Source of the DNA: Paraphaeosphaeria minitans
Lineage: Eukaryota > Ascomycota > Dothideomycetes > Pleosporales > Didymosphaeriaceae
Assembly: GCA_015832175.1 (NCBI GenBank)
Contig: WJXW01000002.1
Span: 2,976,001 to 3,040,000, forward strand
DNA length: 64,000 nt
Direction: 5' to 3'
Position numbers and translations under genes: made by a program. Shown piece by piece: positions 31,533 to 43,089 of the stretch. The notes beneath the pieces are model-generated. The model was not told the origin of the DNA. It worked only from the letters and a program-made list of their open reading frames with translations, and did not search any database. Position 1 is the stretch's first letter; each line of letters opens with the position of its first letter.

Positions 31533-31983
31533 GTTGAGTAGATTGCGGTTCGCGTCGCAGGATCTGAGCTTGTCAAAAGTCAATTCTGGGTCTTATTGAT
31601 TCGACGAGTTTGCGTTTTGGGAACGATTGTAGTCGCGTTTGGGCTCGTGGTGGGGTAGCGGGGAACGCGAAACGAAGGGAGATAGAGTCCGCACCTGCGA
31701 TTGAGTCAGGGCTGAGGTCACGAAGACGGGGAAAAGGGAAGAAGGACAAAAGGCGGCGCATACCTGATTATCGGAGGAGTCACCGGGCGGTTTCCTTCGG
31801 GCTGCAGTGTGTTGCCCTCGTATCGCGCCCAGAAATAAATTATAGAGGGGCTGCTGCTCCTGCTGCTTGAGTCAGTCATCGCGCTACGGCCAATAGTTTG
31901 GCCGCCGACCCGCGCCCGCGTCGAGAGTTTTGTGTTCGAGAGGCAGCAAGACGGCCAACAACAAACAGCTCAAACACACAGTC
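31533..31983. promoter_or_regulatory. Shared divergent promoter of ProRS and CCT1
   Basis: These 451 bp between two divergent start codons serve two protein-synthesis and folding genes. No TATA box or other confident element was found. Confidence 0.6.
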
Positions 31984-33799
31984 ATGGCCGGAATATTCGA
32001 ACAGCAGCGTAACGCTGGAACTCTGTGTAAGCTAGGGGCGCGCCGCAAATGCAAATCTGGCTAATTCAAGGCAGTCCTCGGTGGAACCAAGATCAGCGGA
32101 CAAGACATCCGCGACCAAAATGCACTTGCGACGCAGGCGATTGCTAATGTCGTCAAGTCCTCGTTCGGGCCCTCGGGTCTCGACAAGATGATGGTTGACG
32201 ACATCGGAGACGTAACCGTGACCAACGACGGCGCTACCATCCTCAGCTTGCTGGATATCGAGCACCCCGCCGGCAAGATTCTCGTCGAGTTGGCGCAACA
32301 ACAAGACAAGGAGGTTGGCGATGGTACCACATCAGTTGTCATAATAGCCGCCGAGCTCCTGCGCCGCGCGAACGATCTCATGAAGAACAAGATACACCCG
32401 ACCACCATCATAACCGGATACCGATTGGCCCTCAGGGAAGCTGTCAAATACATGAACGAGAACATCAGCACAAGCGTCTCCCAGCTCGGTCGCGAGCCGC
32501 TGGTCAGCATTGCCAAGACGTCCATGTCGAGCAAGATCATCGGCTCGGACTCGGAGTTCTTCTCCAACATGGTCGTAGACGCTATGCAGTCGGTCAAGGC
32601 CACCAACAACAAGAACGAGGTCAAATACCCGGTCAAGGCCGTTAACATCCTGAAGGCACACGGAAAGGGAGTTACCGAATCGCAGTTGGTCAAGGGCTAC
32701 GCTCTCAACTGCACCGTAGCGTCGCAAGCCATGAAGACCCGCGTCACCGACGCCAAAATTGCGGTTTTGGACATCAACCTGCAGAAAGAGCGAATGAAGC
32801 TGGGTGTACACATCACCATCGACGACCCAGAGCAGCTCGAGAAGATCCGGGAACGCGAGGCAGGAATCGTCAACGACCGGATAGAGATGATCTTGAAGTC
32901 AGGCGCGAACGTGGTGCTCACAACCAAGGGTATCGACGACATGTGCTTGAAGCATTTCGTGGAGAAGGGCTGCATGGCCGTACGAAGATGCAAGAAGGAG
33001 GATCTACGCCGGATAGCGAAGGCGACCGGTGCCACCCTTGTTAGCACCTTGTCGGATCTGAACGGTGACGAGAAGTTTGAGGCATCAAACTTGGGCTACG
33101 CAGAGGAGGTCGTACAGGAGCGTATCTCAGACGACGAGTGCATCTTGGTCAAGGGCACCAAGGCCTTCTCATCGGCATCCATAATTCTGCGAGGCGCGAA
33201 CGACTACGCTCTCGACGAGATGGAGCGATCTGTGCACGATGCGCTTTCGGCGGTGAAGCGAACACTGGAGAGCGGCCGCGTGGTCCCTGGTGGAGGTGCA
33301 GTAGAGACTGCTCTGCACATCTACTTGGAGGAGTGGGCTACATCCGTGGTAAGTACATGCAGCAAAAGAGAGTTCTGTTTGCGCGAAATCAGCTAACATA
33401 TGGAAGGGATCCCGTGAGCAGCTCGCCATTGCCGCCTTCGCTACTGCCCTCCTTGCAATTCCCAAGACGCTCGCCATAAATGCGGCAAAAGACTCCACGG
33501 AGCTAGTCGCCAATCTCCGCTCCCGTCACGCACTCTCGCAACGCACGTCGTCCGACCCGACCACGCCCGAGAATGCGAAGCAATTGGCCAAGTCCAAGAA
33601 CTACAAGAACTACGGTTTGGATTTGGTGAACGGTAAAGTGCACGACTCTCTAAAGGCGGGTGTGTTGGAGCCCAGTATGTCCAAGGTCAAGCAATTGAAG
33701 AGTGCCGTCGAGGCATGTGTTGCCATCATGCGTATAGATACCATGATCAAGTTGGACCCGGAGGAGAGAGGCGGGGATGACGATGGGCACGGCCATTAG
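31984..33799 (+). CDS. CCT1: T-complex chaperonin subunit alpha (CCT1/TCP1)
   Basis: Subunit of the cytosolic TRiC/CCT chaperonin that folds actin and tubulin. Three exons, 31984-32026, 32075-33348 and 33407-33799, code 569 residues. Joining exon 1 (MAGIFEQQRNAGTL) at 32075 gives TLFLGGTKISGQDIRDQN, which matches the alpha-subunit start. Signatures: VVKSSFGPSGLDKMMVDDIG, DVTVTNDGATILSLLD, the ATP-site GDGTTS, LTTKGIDDMCLKHFVE, VRRCKKEDLRRIAKATGA, VVPGGGAVETAL and the C-terminal CVAIMRIDTMIKLDPEERGG. The length is as usual for the family. Acceptor choice in intron 1 was fixed by phase, because the earlier AG at 32069-32070 would break the frame. Confidence 0.96.
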
Positions 33800-35105
33800 A
33801 GGGATAGTCGGATGCCGTTGTAGATCGCAAAGTAAATGCGATTGTGGCCGTATATACCACGCGTGTTACTCAACGATGCATACCCGCCCGCTTAATGTTT
33901 GGATGATAAACAAGTCAAAAGATCTGTCCGAATGCCGTTGCTGATACCTTTGTGTAGCGTGTGCCTTTGGATGACGAATCCGGGGACGCGCTTGCTGCAT
34001 TTGGACCCTGCCACTGAACTTCAAGCTCGGCATCTCCACGAGTATCCATTCACTCTCTCTTCTAATCCAGCACCGACGCAGCGTACAATGATCGAGGACA
34101 TTACATCAAGCACTGATGCATCGTACAGTAATCGAGGACTTCACGATACGAGATACGAGAGGACCCGACCGCACCTACCTATGCGTGCCCAACTGTCCTC
34201 TGCACGCGTCCTCGTGGGGTCCAAACCTCACGACATTACACAGACCGGCATATTTGACGTCCACCATGTCGCAACAAGGACGACCCGCTGGCTCACTCGC
34301 CTGACAGACGGCGCAGAACCGCGGCGCTGCCACCAAGGATCATGTTCCATATCCTCTGCCTTGTGCTTCGACAATATATCAACGACCTCCACACAACTCT
34401 AGGCAATGTTCCCAGGTGTGACAGCTTTGCCTGATACACGCCCGCTGGCACGACACGACCTCACACAAAGTCCTTGGGGGACATCGCCAAGCACGCCCAG
34501 CCTCGAGCCCAGCTACACACCAAGCCCGCAATCTGACGGCGCGGGGGCCCGCATTCGAGCCATCTGCAAATCGTCTTTCGATCCGCTGGCTGACCTCCGC
34601 CCAGCCTTTGCGCCCAGCCAGGTTTAGGCTCCGCTGTGCGCTCTTCTGGAGCGCCGCGAGGTGGTCTGGGTGTCGCGGCGCAGCATGGATGTGTGTTGAG
34701 GTGCAGGTCGATGTGAAGTGTACTACGGCTTGTGCCTAAGAGTAGGACCCGCCCACGTGTGAGTGAGGTCTGGGTAGGCAGGTGGGCAGATGGGCAGATG
34801 GGCAGAGGGGCTGGGAAGGGGCTTTGTTGGACAAGAGACCGCGCCGAGTTTGCGCTTTAGGGGCGCGACTTGGCCCTTGGGGGTGCGAACGGCGGGATCC
34901 GGCAAGCGCCAAGCATCTTGTCTTCTTAGCTTTGGAGGCACGTAAGTAAAACTGCCCTGCCCGCTCCTCTTGGATGGTGTTTGGCTTCCTTCTCTCCTCT
35001 CTGTGCTGCTGGATGATGGATCCATCACGTTGAGGAACGAGCGGGCCTTGAAGCAATACCAGCGACGACGAAGACGACGACGACCCCACCATCACTATTG
35101 GCGCG
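33800..35105. other. 1.3-kb spacer with coding-like fragments of unknown status
   Basis: It lies between CCT1 and the RTA1-like gene. Around 34266-34627 there are protein-like stretches in different frames (for example MSQQGRPAGSLA, interrupted by TGA, then AQNRGAATKDHVPYPLP, and later SPWGTSPSTPSLEPSYTP), but I cannot assemble a sound gene model. Elsewhere there is a short GGGCAGAT repeat near 34784-34807 and no recognisable domain. Confidence 0.4.
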
Positions 35106-36196
35106 ATGCTGGAGCTGCTTGAGACGCCTTATGTCGAGATACCGAAAAGAGAACATCCCGAGCAATATGGTCGGTCTAGCCCTCCTCACGCCTTAATCTA
35201 GACGCATGTACTAAGTACCTGACAGCCTTCAACCCTTTCATCTACGACTCCAACGTACCTTGCGCGATAATTGGCACTATCGTTATCCTATCGCTCTCAG
35301 CATTTCTGGTCTACCAATATGTGCGCTATCGCTCGTGGTTCTTCTGGACTGCCCTCATTGGCATCCTCATGGAGGTAGTCGGCTACATCTGCCGCCTAAT
35401 ATCAGCAACCGACACCGAGCCCAATGGCCCCTTCCTCATTGCCTTCCTCATGATCCTCCTCGCCCCAAGCTTCCTGGCAGCAGCCTGCTACATGGCCTTC
35501 AGCCGCATCGTATGGTTCTCCTGCCCCACGCACGCCCTACGCTTCAAGACTCTCTGGTGCTTCCCCCGCTACATCACCCCCACGTTCGTCATCTTCGACC
35601 TCTTCAGCTTCGTCATCCAGCTCGCGGGCGCGAGCACCATCAGCCGCGCCTACGACCACGACGCGTCTCCCTCGCGCAGTATTGAGTCCGCCGAGAAACG
35701 TGTGGTGGCTGGCCGCGTCATCCTCGTGCTCGGCCTCATCCTGCAGCTCAGCTGCTACATGGCATTCGCCATCATCGCCATGCGCTATTTTTTCATCAGC
35801 TTGCACTGGCGCCACGAGGACCTCGGCGACTTCCACATGTTCCGCCGGCTCTCCTACTTCATCAACATTGCCGCGGGGCTCATCACGCTGCGCGCCATCT
35901 ACCGCACGCTCGAGATCCCGCAGGACAAGACGACGGGGTTGAAGTATCTGCAGCAGCACGAGTGGTGCTTTTGGTGCTTCGATGCCGTGCCTGTGGCGCT
36001 GGTGCTGCTCGTCATGGCGGTGTGGCATCCCGGGCGGTACCTGCCCCGGAGCTACACCGGGTGGGTGCTGGATAAGACGAGGGCGGTGCGGGAAAAGGAG
36101 GCGCTGCGGCCGGCGAGCCCGGAGGAGGAGGCCGAGGTGAAGAACTTTACGCCCAAGGACTTTCAGCCGAAGGAGAGCGTGACAATCCAGGTCTGA
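35106..36196 (+). CDS. RTA1-like seven-transmembrane protein
   Basis: RTA1/lipid-translocating exporter family, linked in yeasts to 7-aminocholesterol resistance and sphingoid base handling. The exact activity of most members is unknown. Two exons, 35106-35169 and 35226-36196 (intron 56 nt, donor GTCGGT, end TGACAG), code 323 residues. Seven hydrophobic helices are visible: CAIIGTIVILSLSAFLVYQ, FFWTALIGILMEVVGYICR, FLIAFLMILLAPSFLAAA, FVIFDLFSFVIQLAGA, RVILVLGLILQLSCYMAFA, FINIAAGLITLRAIY and FDAVPVALVLLVMAVWHPGR. Typical family blocks are EVVGYICRL, LAPSFLAAACYMAF, ITPTFVIFDLFSFVIQ and FDAVP near the last helix. A charged cytosolic tail follows. The start was chosen because exon 1 (MLELLETPYVEIPKREHPEQ) joins in phase. 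Confidence 0.88.
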
Positions 36197-36630
36197 GAGA
36201 TGTGTGAAGTTGAGGGACGGGAAGGGATGAACTAGCTTATGATACCAATGCATGGACGGCGTTCGGGATGGATTGGCAATACCACTTTTGATTTACGAAT
36301 GATCTTGTTGTTCACTCCGAACGCGGTGTTAAATATCTGTTACGTTGATCCGGGGGTCGATGCAAGCCGGCCCAAAACCACGTTTGTTTCCACTGGACAC
36401 AGGTGTGGTGAGACCAGATGGAAGCGCAACAAGCAGAGCCAGGCAAACATGGTAAGGTGGTGCAATGCAGAAAGTGCATCGATTGATCTCCAATGTACAG
36501 TGTTGACTGGCATTCTACCTAATCTGCATGCATCGCCTTCGTGTCGATAAGTAGGTATACACAAGCGAAAAAAGCGAAGGGAATCCCGCATCCACACTCC
36601 CCGCGACCATCTCTCTCACACCACAACCCT
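36197..36630. other. Convergent spacer, no gene seen
   Basis: 434 bases between the 3' ends of the RTA1-like and GH7 genes. A TAAGTAGGTATAC motif lies near 36547-36559. Nothing else is evident. Confidence 0.5.
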
Positions 36631-38154
36631 CTATGCGGGCTGCGCAAAGGTCGAGCCGATGGGACCGAACTTGATGTTGGAGTATATGACGGTCGCATCG
36701 GGCGAGTTGGCCTCGACATCCTCAGGCTTGCCCGAGTCCGTTCCGCAAGTGCCACGGCCCACGCCCGGGGTGCTGGGGTCCTTGTCGGTGGGGTACGTAC
36801 TGTCGAGCCAGAGCATGTTGACGGCGTGGTCGTCCCACAAGGACATGACGAGGACGTGGCCCTTGGCCAGGGAGGCGCCCATCTGCTTGAGCCCGCCGCG
36901 GTCCTGGAAGGAGGTGGTGTCGCCAAAGGCCTTCTTCTGGGCGTCGCACCAGCTGTCGGTGATGGAGTTGCCGGTGACGCCCTCGACGGCGGAGTCGGTG
37001 TTCTTGAAGACCTTGCCGCCCTGCACGTAAAAGCGCTTGATGTCGGTGAGGGAGGAGCCGCTGCCGATGAACTGCGTGACGACGGTCATCTTCTTGTTGG
37101 TGTCGAGGGTCATGCCCGGGCCATAGAAGTCTTTGACGCCCATGCGGTAGGACTGGGAGAAGTCAGTATGAAGTGGTTCGTCAGGAATGGGGGCGTGCTC
37201 ACGTTGAAGTCACATCCGTCCTTGTCGCAGATACCGCCGTAGCGGTTGTCGCCGTCACCGCAGTCGTTGCCCGAGCAGGCGACGAAGCCGAGCTGCTTGC
37301 ACGGGTGGGGAGTGTAGGCAGTGGAGATGGAGTTGGCCTCCCAGAGATCCATCTCGGCGCAGCAGGCGCCTAGCTTTCCACTACCAGCGTTCTTGTCGTT
37401 CGGGTTGGGCTCCCAGCCCTCGGAGTTGGCGGCTCCGTTGATCCACTTGATGTCGTGGGGGCACTGGGAATCGCAGTATCCTGTGGAATGTTAGATGGAA
37501 ATGGGAGTCTGCTTGCTTTGAACATACCAGTCCCGTACTTGGCTCCAGCCTTGTTGTTGCCCTTGCCCATGCCACCATCAGCAGCCATCTCGACCGTGTA
37601 CATAGCACCATTCAGACCGCAAGGAAGCTTGGAAACATCAACATCGAAGGTGAACTCCTTGCCGACCAGGTTGAACATTTGGTACTTGCTTTCCGATTCC
37701 ATGAGGTAGGTACGGGAGCCGATGTTGGTGGAGTACTGGCCCTTGGTGACGAATTTCAAGGTCAGGGCGTTGCCACTGGTGCTGATACCGTAGGTTCCAG
37801 AATAGTCGGCACCGTCAATAGCACAGTTCTTCGCGCAGTCAGCGCCAGTTGCGCAGGTTGACGCATTCCAGGCGTTGTCGGTGTAGCAGTTGGTGTATCC
37901 GCTGGTGACGTGGGCCCATCGCCAGTTGGAGTCGAGAGTAACGGTACCCTGCTTCGTGGTGCAGCTGGTGCCTCCAGTGCCAGTGCAAGTCTGCCAGCTC
38001 ATTGTGGGGTGCTTCTCAGACTGTTCGCAAGTTAGCACGAGGAATATGTCGTATCTGAATTTCGAGGAAGCCTTGCCTGAGAAGTGCCGACCTGCTGGGC
38101 GGTGGCGGCCCCGAAAACGGAGAGAGACGCGAGGGCGAAAGTTTTGTACTGCAT
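36631..38154 (-). CDS. Secreted GH7 cellobiohydrolase (reducing-end), no cellulose-binding module
   Basis: Retaining glycoside hydrolase family 7, which releases cellobiose from cellulose chain ends outside the cell. Four exons on the minus strand, 38092-38154, 37528-38020, 37203-37480 and 36631-37152 (introns 71, 47 and 50 nt), code 451 residues. The signal peptide is about [19 protein letters not shown], with the mature start near Gln20. The catalytic motif is EMDLWEANS with Glu228, Asp230 and Glu233, corresponding to the nucleophile, helper and acid/base of Cel7A. Many paired Cys are present ([29 protein letters not shown]). The length and the loop-bearing C-terminal half ([18 protein letters not shown]) fit a cellobiohydrolase better than an endoglucanase. 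It ends at [12 protein letters not shown] with no linker or CBM1. A TATA box and CreA-like sites lie upstream. Confidence 0.95.
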
Positions 38155-38214
38155 CTTGACTATTATAGAGAGTGACTGTCGATGGTGAAATCCATGAGTC
38201 CTGAACCTACTACC

Positions 38215-38221
38215 TTATATA
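38215..38221 (-). promoter_or_regulatory. TATA box of the GH7 gene
   Basis: TATATAA on the minus strand, about 60 nt upstream of the GH7 start codon, a suitable position for a highly inducible secreted-enzyme gene with a short 5' UTR. Confidence 0.75.
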
Positions 38222-38397
38222 CACGTTCTTCCGTCGCCACCGGAGCCGACCACACGAGTATCAGCACAGGGTCCACAATCAAATGAACGTCTCCCGACGC
38301 TACCGACGAATTGCCGCCAATCTCAAGAGTCATACGGCTCTTCGGTCCTACGAGATGCGTACGTAGTCATATGCAAATGAAAAGAAGACGAGATCTA

Positions 38398-38419
38398 CCC
38401 CACTGGGGAGACTCTGGGG
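38398..38419. promoter_or_regulatory. Cluster of three CreA-type (SYGGRG) sites upstream of GH7
   Basis: CCCCAC at 38398-38403 (GTGGGG on the minus strand) overlaps CTGGGG at 38403-38408. A second CTGGGG lies at 38414-38419. They sit 244-265 nt upstream of the cellulase start. CreA/Cre1 carbon catabolite repressors bind SYGGRG, usually as pairs. The role here is inferred from motif and position. Confidence 0.55.
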
Positions 38420-40540
38420 TACTTGCGGAAACTAACGCACAACCCTGTTTCTAGAAAGGTGTCGGAGCCTGGTGACTACTGGCCGAAGGAACGGCGCCTG
38501 GTCACTTTGGTTAAATGCATACGCGAGCGAGACGATCTTGTCTTACTTTGCGATAATCACCTGACAGATGCAATCTTCAACAACGAGATAGTGGTTTATT
38601 GTGGTGAAGCAGTGAAACACTTGTGACTTGCTCTAAACGTTTTCTGCGACGTGTCCCGTTGTCGAATGGAACACTAATGTAAGCTAAAAGTTGTATGGTT
38701 CATCGTGAGTATAGATGCAGGCGTACGGAGAATCACCGTTAATGGGTCTTGGTAGGGTAAATATCTCAGGTTAGTGTGGACCCTGGCCGAATCGACGTTT
38801 CAGAATTACGGATTGATTAAATTGATACTGCTGGGCTGTCATATGAAAGAAGGTTCCAGAAGGCCAGTTCCGAGCAGGGTAGGAAGATGGGAAACTGCTT
38901 CATAGTACACCGGAATCTGTGAGGACCCGTGACCCAGGGGATTGCAGAGGACGAAGCGCGTAATACGAACCATGGCTGAATTAATGCGCCACGTTCGAGA
39001 TATGTCGAGCTTCGCAAGTTGCTCTCCACAGTCAATGTGTTCGAACTTTAGCTTTTGGACTGTGACCTCGCTGTATCATTACTCCGGCCCTATTGTTCGC
39101 CGGGTGTCTTTCAACGTCAATGGAGCATTTCAGATATCTTCGCCGAGTGATCGCCGCCATATCCAAATTGAAAGTGACAGTGATGTTGCGGCTTGTGGGT
39201 GAGTGTCTGACCTTGGCGTAAGGAGAAGCTTCCCATAGCGGAGCACGCGGGACGTCTTCCCTGAATATAGTGGTCCACTTCTGAGGTTAGCTCTTAGCAG
39301 AGCTCCTAAGAGGCTCTCATCCGCATAACAGGAACCTGAATCTGCATGCACGGATGTTTTTGGCGAGGCTGAGCAAGGTGTAGTACTTTGGCATACCTGA
39401 CAGGGGTTACCGTAGGTATACATACCCCAGAATCTCGCCTGTCAGCTTACACGAAGGCGCTTCGCTAATGACTCACGATGGCGTGCAACCTTTGCCGTAT
39501 GCCCCAGCTCCTCAAAACGAGGTGTAAAAAGGTCCGTTCAACTACACACTACGGACTGCAACGCACTCCAGTGTGCACCTCGAGGTATCATCGGGGAGCT
39601 GCCACTCGATGATTGGATGAGCGGCCATTTTAGGCTAATCACTCGTCACGCAGGTAATATAAGTACCAACCAAGCATGGTGAAAGATCATCATCGCACCA
39701 GAACAAAAGCAAACCCGGGGTTTTGTGGACTTTTGATCTAGGTGAGCGAGTAATATGAGTGCGACCGCGATGTGACCTGGGTGAATCGGAGAGCCGCAAT
39801 TTTTGCGGGACCGCCACAAGCCACAAGGATCCGGCGCATGGTATATATTTGAGCCAAGATGAAAAGTCAAGGTAGTTTAATGTACCCCAAAGTACCTCTT
39901 CAGCTCGGTCGTGGCTATGTTCGTTCTATGATGTCGAGCCGTTATGAAGGCATTTCAGAAAGCCATCGGAGGAATTATAGTTATTGTAATCCACTTCTGG
40001 AACCCTGTGATTCGCCTGAAAAGATTGAATCCTTTGCATCTGGTATCTCAATCTGATGTGGCTGCCTTGCCTCTGGACACGAGATTAGCTGAAGCTGTCG
40101 ATGGAGATTGATTGGTGTCGCGGTTGTCTAAAAACGATGTATAGCACGCTAAAAGAACAACATAGTATATGCGGCTTGGATCGGTCAATCGCTGCGGGTT
40201 TGGCACTGGCGCCAAGTACAGAGGAGGCGTGGCAGCAGGAGAGGAGGTGCGACAAAAACACACACGATCAGCGCATTGAGGAAATGAGGAAATGAGGGCT
40301 GGCTGATCGGCTGAGAGCTTATTGCGAAAACAATTGTGCGTAATGAGTTCGTCGCCACATGCCAGACGAGGTCAGGTCACGCAGGAGTGAGGTTGCAAAC
40401 ACTTGAGAAGGCACAAGGTAGGTAATGCCAAGGAACTAGTCTACATATGGGCTAATGCCATAGGTAACGGTGGTTTTCCAACTTACATTCGCCTCCTCGC
40501 AATTTGAAGCTTTGGCGCGTATGGGATACGGGTAGGGCCC

Positions 40541-40731
40541 ATGTGCCCTACAGGACGAAACAGGACGATCACATGAGATCTGATCACCTGACTACTACGA
40601 GCTTCTCACTCAGCTTACTACTTCCTTATGTAAACTAGGTCTATATAAGACGCACTACTGAACAGGCCTCTCCTGTTCAGTGACAATACAGTTGATCACC
40701 CTAAGCAGTATCCTCAGTTCACTTCCACAGA
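40541..40731 (+). repeat. Possible solo LTR of a Copia-type element, or an isolated RNA polymerase II promoter
   Basis: The segment begins TGTGCCC and ends TTCCACA, with a TATATAA at 40642-40648. A perfect 9-bp inverted repeat (CTGAACAGG / CCTGTTCAG, 5-nt loop) follows at 40658-40680, as in the hairpin of an LTR R region. I see no second copy in the window, no clear target-site duplication and no intact element next to it, so the LTR reading is tentative. Confidence 0.3.
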
Positions 40732-40772
40732 AGCTATTTGCTCTACCGAGATGAAAGCTCAAACGAGATTAT

Positions 40773-41115
40773 ATGGTGATTCTGCGTCAAGATGGACAAG
40801 AACCGCCGGTTGAGACGCCATCGTTCTACCAGGTACCTCAAGAGAACACGATGCCGACCATCGATGGGAATGCTGCTGCCAATGAGGTTATACAGTCCGG
40901 CCCTCCATTACAATGATTACTTGTCAAGCCAAAGGTATGTTAACGGAGATGCTTACTCTTTCTGCTTAACTAGGTTCTCGATGTTGCAGGATGCAAGCTT
41001 CAGTAATGCTCAGGAGGAGGTCCGCCATCCACCTCGTGGTTCTCGTACTTGCGCCAATGTACAAAATATGTTCCAATGTTTTGTTCTGCAATCATTTCGT
41101 GAGGCAAGCAATTAG
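40773..41115 (+). other. Possible small gene or decayed coding segment with an intron-like element
   Basis: A 47-codon frame starts at ATG 40773 (MVILRQDGQEPPVETPSFYQ...), about 125 nt after the TATA box. An overlapping frame runs from 40792 to 41115. At 40936-40974 there is a 39-nt element with perfect intron ends (GTATGT ... CTTAACTAG), in frame with the second reading. No family is recognised. It may be a short lineage-specific gene or a remnant of an element following the LTR-like segment. Confidence 0.25.
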
Positions 41116-41199
41116 GTACCTATAGGAAGTGGACAGTGCGGAATTACGTCCCAGAGGGCCATTGCGACCACTTCTCTCACTTTTTGCGAGGCAGCCTAC

Positions 41200-41259
41200 G
41201 CTCACACACACTCACACTCTCACTTACTCAGTCACTCAGTCACTCTCTCTCTCTCTCTT
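41200..41259. repeat. CA/CT-rich tract ending in a (CT)n microsatellite
   Basis: Pyrimidine-rich sequence with ACACACTCACAC and about eight CT dinucleotides, 110-170 nt upstream of the coiled-coil protein start. CT tracts are common in fungal core promoters. Confidence 0.7.
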
Positions 41260-41369
41260 ACTCCTTCTGCCTAGCTCTGCTGCCTATTTAACCTCTGGAG
41301 ACTCCTTGGTCTAACTGCTTCCTCCATCTTCTGTCCCACCTTTCTTTACCAATTGCAGGGACGTTCTGA

Positions 41370-43089
41370 ATGCCTTGCTTAACAGGTTCTGCAATGACAT
41401 CAAGCCCAACTGAACACACAGCCATGCCACGAATTGCCATGTGGGACTGGATTCATTCTGTTCCTGAAGAGACTTGTCGCTCACACAATCACAGCTTCTC
41501 CTCACCAGCTGAACATGTGCATCACACAATTTTCGCCGAGCTCCACGAGTTTGCACTAAAAAATGCGAAGGCTGCTTACGAGTCTCTCCCGCATCATCTA
41601 CTTCTTCAGTTTGAACGCATAGACCCTGACACGCTTGCACTATTCTCACAAAAGGCTGACGTCAACGAGTCCCGCCTGTTGCTTGGGTTGAGCAAAGACA
41701 GCTGCAGGGGCGAGTTCACCCCCGCTTATGCATACATCTCAAAGAAAAACCACGCCCATCAAGTTCTTCTGAAGCTTGGACACAATCATCTGAAGGTGAA
41801 TGATCTCGACAGTGTGGAGTGGGAGAAACCATTCGATTCGATTTATGACGCTTATGGACAGACTGATCGTTCAGGCGACAGAATGTGCATGATGGCAGCA
41901 TACTACTTCCTGGCAGCCGATCATATCAGCGAAATAGCTACCCGCACGAGAAGCTTCATGCAGCACTTCGCGAAGCTATGCGGCAACATCTACGTGCAGA
42001 CTGCCGCTGAGATAAGATTGCGAGAAGTCAGCGCGCCGGAACCCATCGACGGTCCGCTTGTAGGTCAGACTCTTCCTTCCAACCGAATGAGTCGCTCGCT
42101 GTGCCAGCAAGACCGCGCTTCAGATCTACTTCTTCCCGAAACCCAGCAACAGAATCGGAAGCAAGAGTCGGACGATGATATATTCAAGACTAGACAAGAC
42201 ACATCAGACGCCCAGCTCATACCATTAACCTATCAGGTTAATGACAAGGGAGATCTATCACTGGTCTCACCCATCAACGGCGACTCACCCCGTATCAGCT
42301 CACCCACGGTCTGGGACGGTCCGAATGGTTCACCGGTAACACAACTTCCTCGTAGCAACACCAACCTGCTCATTGACTTGGTGAGCCCACCAACAGGACA
42401 ACATCAAGTCAAGCTGCAGGACCTAGAGGCAGCTGGTCAACCAGACTTCCCAGAATCGAAGGCCCTGGTACGTATAAAAGTGGACGCAGCATGTATCTTT
42501 CCAAACCTTGCTAACACAACTTTGGCAGGGCATAGATGACCTCGCCACTTTCGTGGAGAGATTCAAGGAGCTCGAGGCTCAAAGCACTCGTCTTCGGGAA
42601 CACAATATCGCCAACGCAGAGCTGGAAGTCATCGTCACCCAATCGAAGAACGATGCGAAACGGGGGTACACCAAGCTTCAAGAGCTCCAAGAGCGATTCC
42701 TGAACCAAGAGACCGAGCTGAAGGGGTTGCGCAAAGAACTCGCTAGAACGAAAAGAGACTCGGCAACCGCGAACCAGAAGCTCACCCACGACCTTGGCCA
42801 GGAGCAATCGAAGTTGCAATCACTTCAACGCGCACGTGCCCACATTCAGACGTGCCTCGACGGCGTCCAGGTTGAAAACAAGCAACTGGAGAGGCGTCTT
42901 GCAGAGGCCGAGCGCAGCGGGACCCCGAAGCAGAAGGTTGTGATAATGGAGGCAAGCTTGCGAGCCTTGGAGGCTGACAAGAAGGGGATGCAGGATAGGA
43001 TCCGAATTCTAGAGGACGAAGTCCAAGTAGAGAAGAACAAGTTCAACGACTACAAGCGGATGATCCGCAACCTGTCCTTGGACCCTTGA
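41370..43089 (+). CDS. Hypothetical coiled-coil protein
   Basis: Not recognised. Two exons, 41370-42467 and 42529-43089 (intron 61 nt, donor GTACGT, branch GCTAAC, end GGCAG), code 552 residues. The first 200 residues look folded and helical (HTIFAELHEFALKNAKAAY, MAAYYFLAADHISEIATR). Residues 210-365 are polar and probably disordered. The second exon is a nearly continuous coiled coil from FVERFKELEAQSTRLREHN through KLQELQERFLNQETELKGL to DRIRILEDEVQVEKNKFND, about 170 residues. This suggests a structural or scaffold role, possibly at the cytoskeleton or septum, which is inference. A second in-frame ATG at 41394 (MTSSPTEH) may be the true start, as CTTAACAG just upstream could end a 5' UTR intron. 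Confidence 0.7.

Larger units (their letters stand above)
38222..41369. other. Gene-poor 3.1-kb region
   Basis: Between the GH7 promoter and the coiled-coil protein gene I find no gene with a recognisable domain. The sequence looks somewhat more AT-rich than the flanks. It contains a TATA-like GGTATATATTTG near 39840, an LTR-like or promoter-like segment at about 40541-40731, a small intron-like element at 40936-40974 and a CT/CA-rich tract at 41200-41259. It could hold decayed mobile DNA or distal regulatory sequence. Confidence 0.5.

Noticed and set aside
33899..34402. 167-codon plus-strand frame after CCT1
   Set aside because: Composition is unlike a folded protein, no domain is recognisable, and it overlaps the CCT1 3' UTR. 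Only small fragments within it looked coding, and these are reported separately as a finding.
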